From Rickettsiales bacterium UBA2645 (lineage in GTDB: Bacteria > Pseudomonadota > Alphaproteobacteria > Rickettsiales > UBA1997), in NCBI GenBank assembly GCA_002359655.1, contig DENL01000035.1, forward strand, positions 35,131 through 99,130: DNA of 64,000 nt. The letters run 5' to 3'. The notes under the pieces are model-generated. The model searched no databases. It saw only the letters and a program-made list of their open reading frames with translations, and had not been told where the DNA came from. A program made the position numbers and the translations under genes. This document shows, one piece after another, positions 63,940 to 64,000 of the stretch (position 1 is the first letter of the stretch; each line of letters opens with the position of its first letter).

Positions 63940-64000
63940 GTCACAAATTACATATTTATTGGTGGGTTAAACAAATCTATACTGCTACCCATTAATTCTT

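Noticed and set aside
1..64000. CRISPR array, rRNA genes, insertion sequences with transposase
   Set aside because: No regularly spaced repeat-spacer pattern, no rRNA sequence and no transposase gene were seen.

Overview
This is a 64 kb chromosomal stretch of an AT-rich bacterium (about one third G+C by eye) whose gene content points to the Alphaproteobacteria. Markers are a mitochondrial-type NuoG, a hemD / mitofilin-like / HemY block, an APH-fold homoserine kinase, ccmD-ccmE, an ISC-type ferredoxin, a Tim44-like protein and succinate-dependent DapD. The AT-richness, dense head-to-tail packing and a prepilin-LamG protein suggest a deep-branching relative of Rickettsiales. The retained amino acid, vitamin, purine and pyrimidine genes (metC, thrB, dapD, hisZ, panC, purB, pyrD) argue against a strongly reduced obligate symbiont. 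The taxonomic placement is inference.

Layout. 1-19.4 kb is core genome: nuoG (cut by the left edge), ssb, a cyclophilin-HIT-metC-prepilin operon, a DedA-like membrane protein, ispA, uvrA, a PstS-like protein, bamA, hisZ, a family 4 UDG, nrdR, prfB (which needs a +1 programmed frameshift), lpd and a small exported Ala/Lys-rich protein. 19.5-27.0 kb is an integrative element of about 7.4 kb in the 3' end of tRNA-Thr(UGU). It is bounded by a perfect 47-bp direct repeat and carries a tyrosine integrase, an unknown 357-residue protein, short iterated repeats, an AlpA/Xis-like protein, a winged-helix protein, a RepA-like ATPase, an HGGxSTG protein, an XRE repressor and a run of exported proteins and lipoproteins of unknown function. 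27-62.4 kb is core genome again: plsC, ccmDE, tRNA-Phe, a trmL-zincin-thrB-pgeF operon, a ferredoxin-to-ABC-transporter operon (with prmC and panC), an ABC-F protein, a Tim44-like protein, msrB, pirin, azoreductase, recQ, a flavoprotein, purB, a hslU-engB-rimK-rimB-kdsB operon, tRNA-Lys, deaD, pyrD, dapD, the hemD-mitofilin-hemY block, sucCD and recA. From tRNA-Arg (62.5 kb) to the right edge there is probably the start of a second tRNA-linked island, with a small membrane protein and a LprI-like protein.

Items easily missed: the 5' part of prfB in another frame, a 46-residue ccmD, small ORFs next to recQ, hslU and inside the island, and five tRNA genes. A palindrome-rich repeat occurs twice (6137-6263 and 42727-42876). 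A GC-rich discriminator follows the putative -10 box of lpd, sucC and three tRNA genes, which suggests coordinated, possibly stringent, control.

The best candidate for something undescribed is the tRNA-Thr island: int, unknown protein, iterons and a replication module, then secreted cargo, with paired 11-bp-spaced GGGACA sites at both ends.
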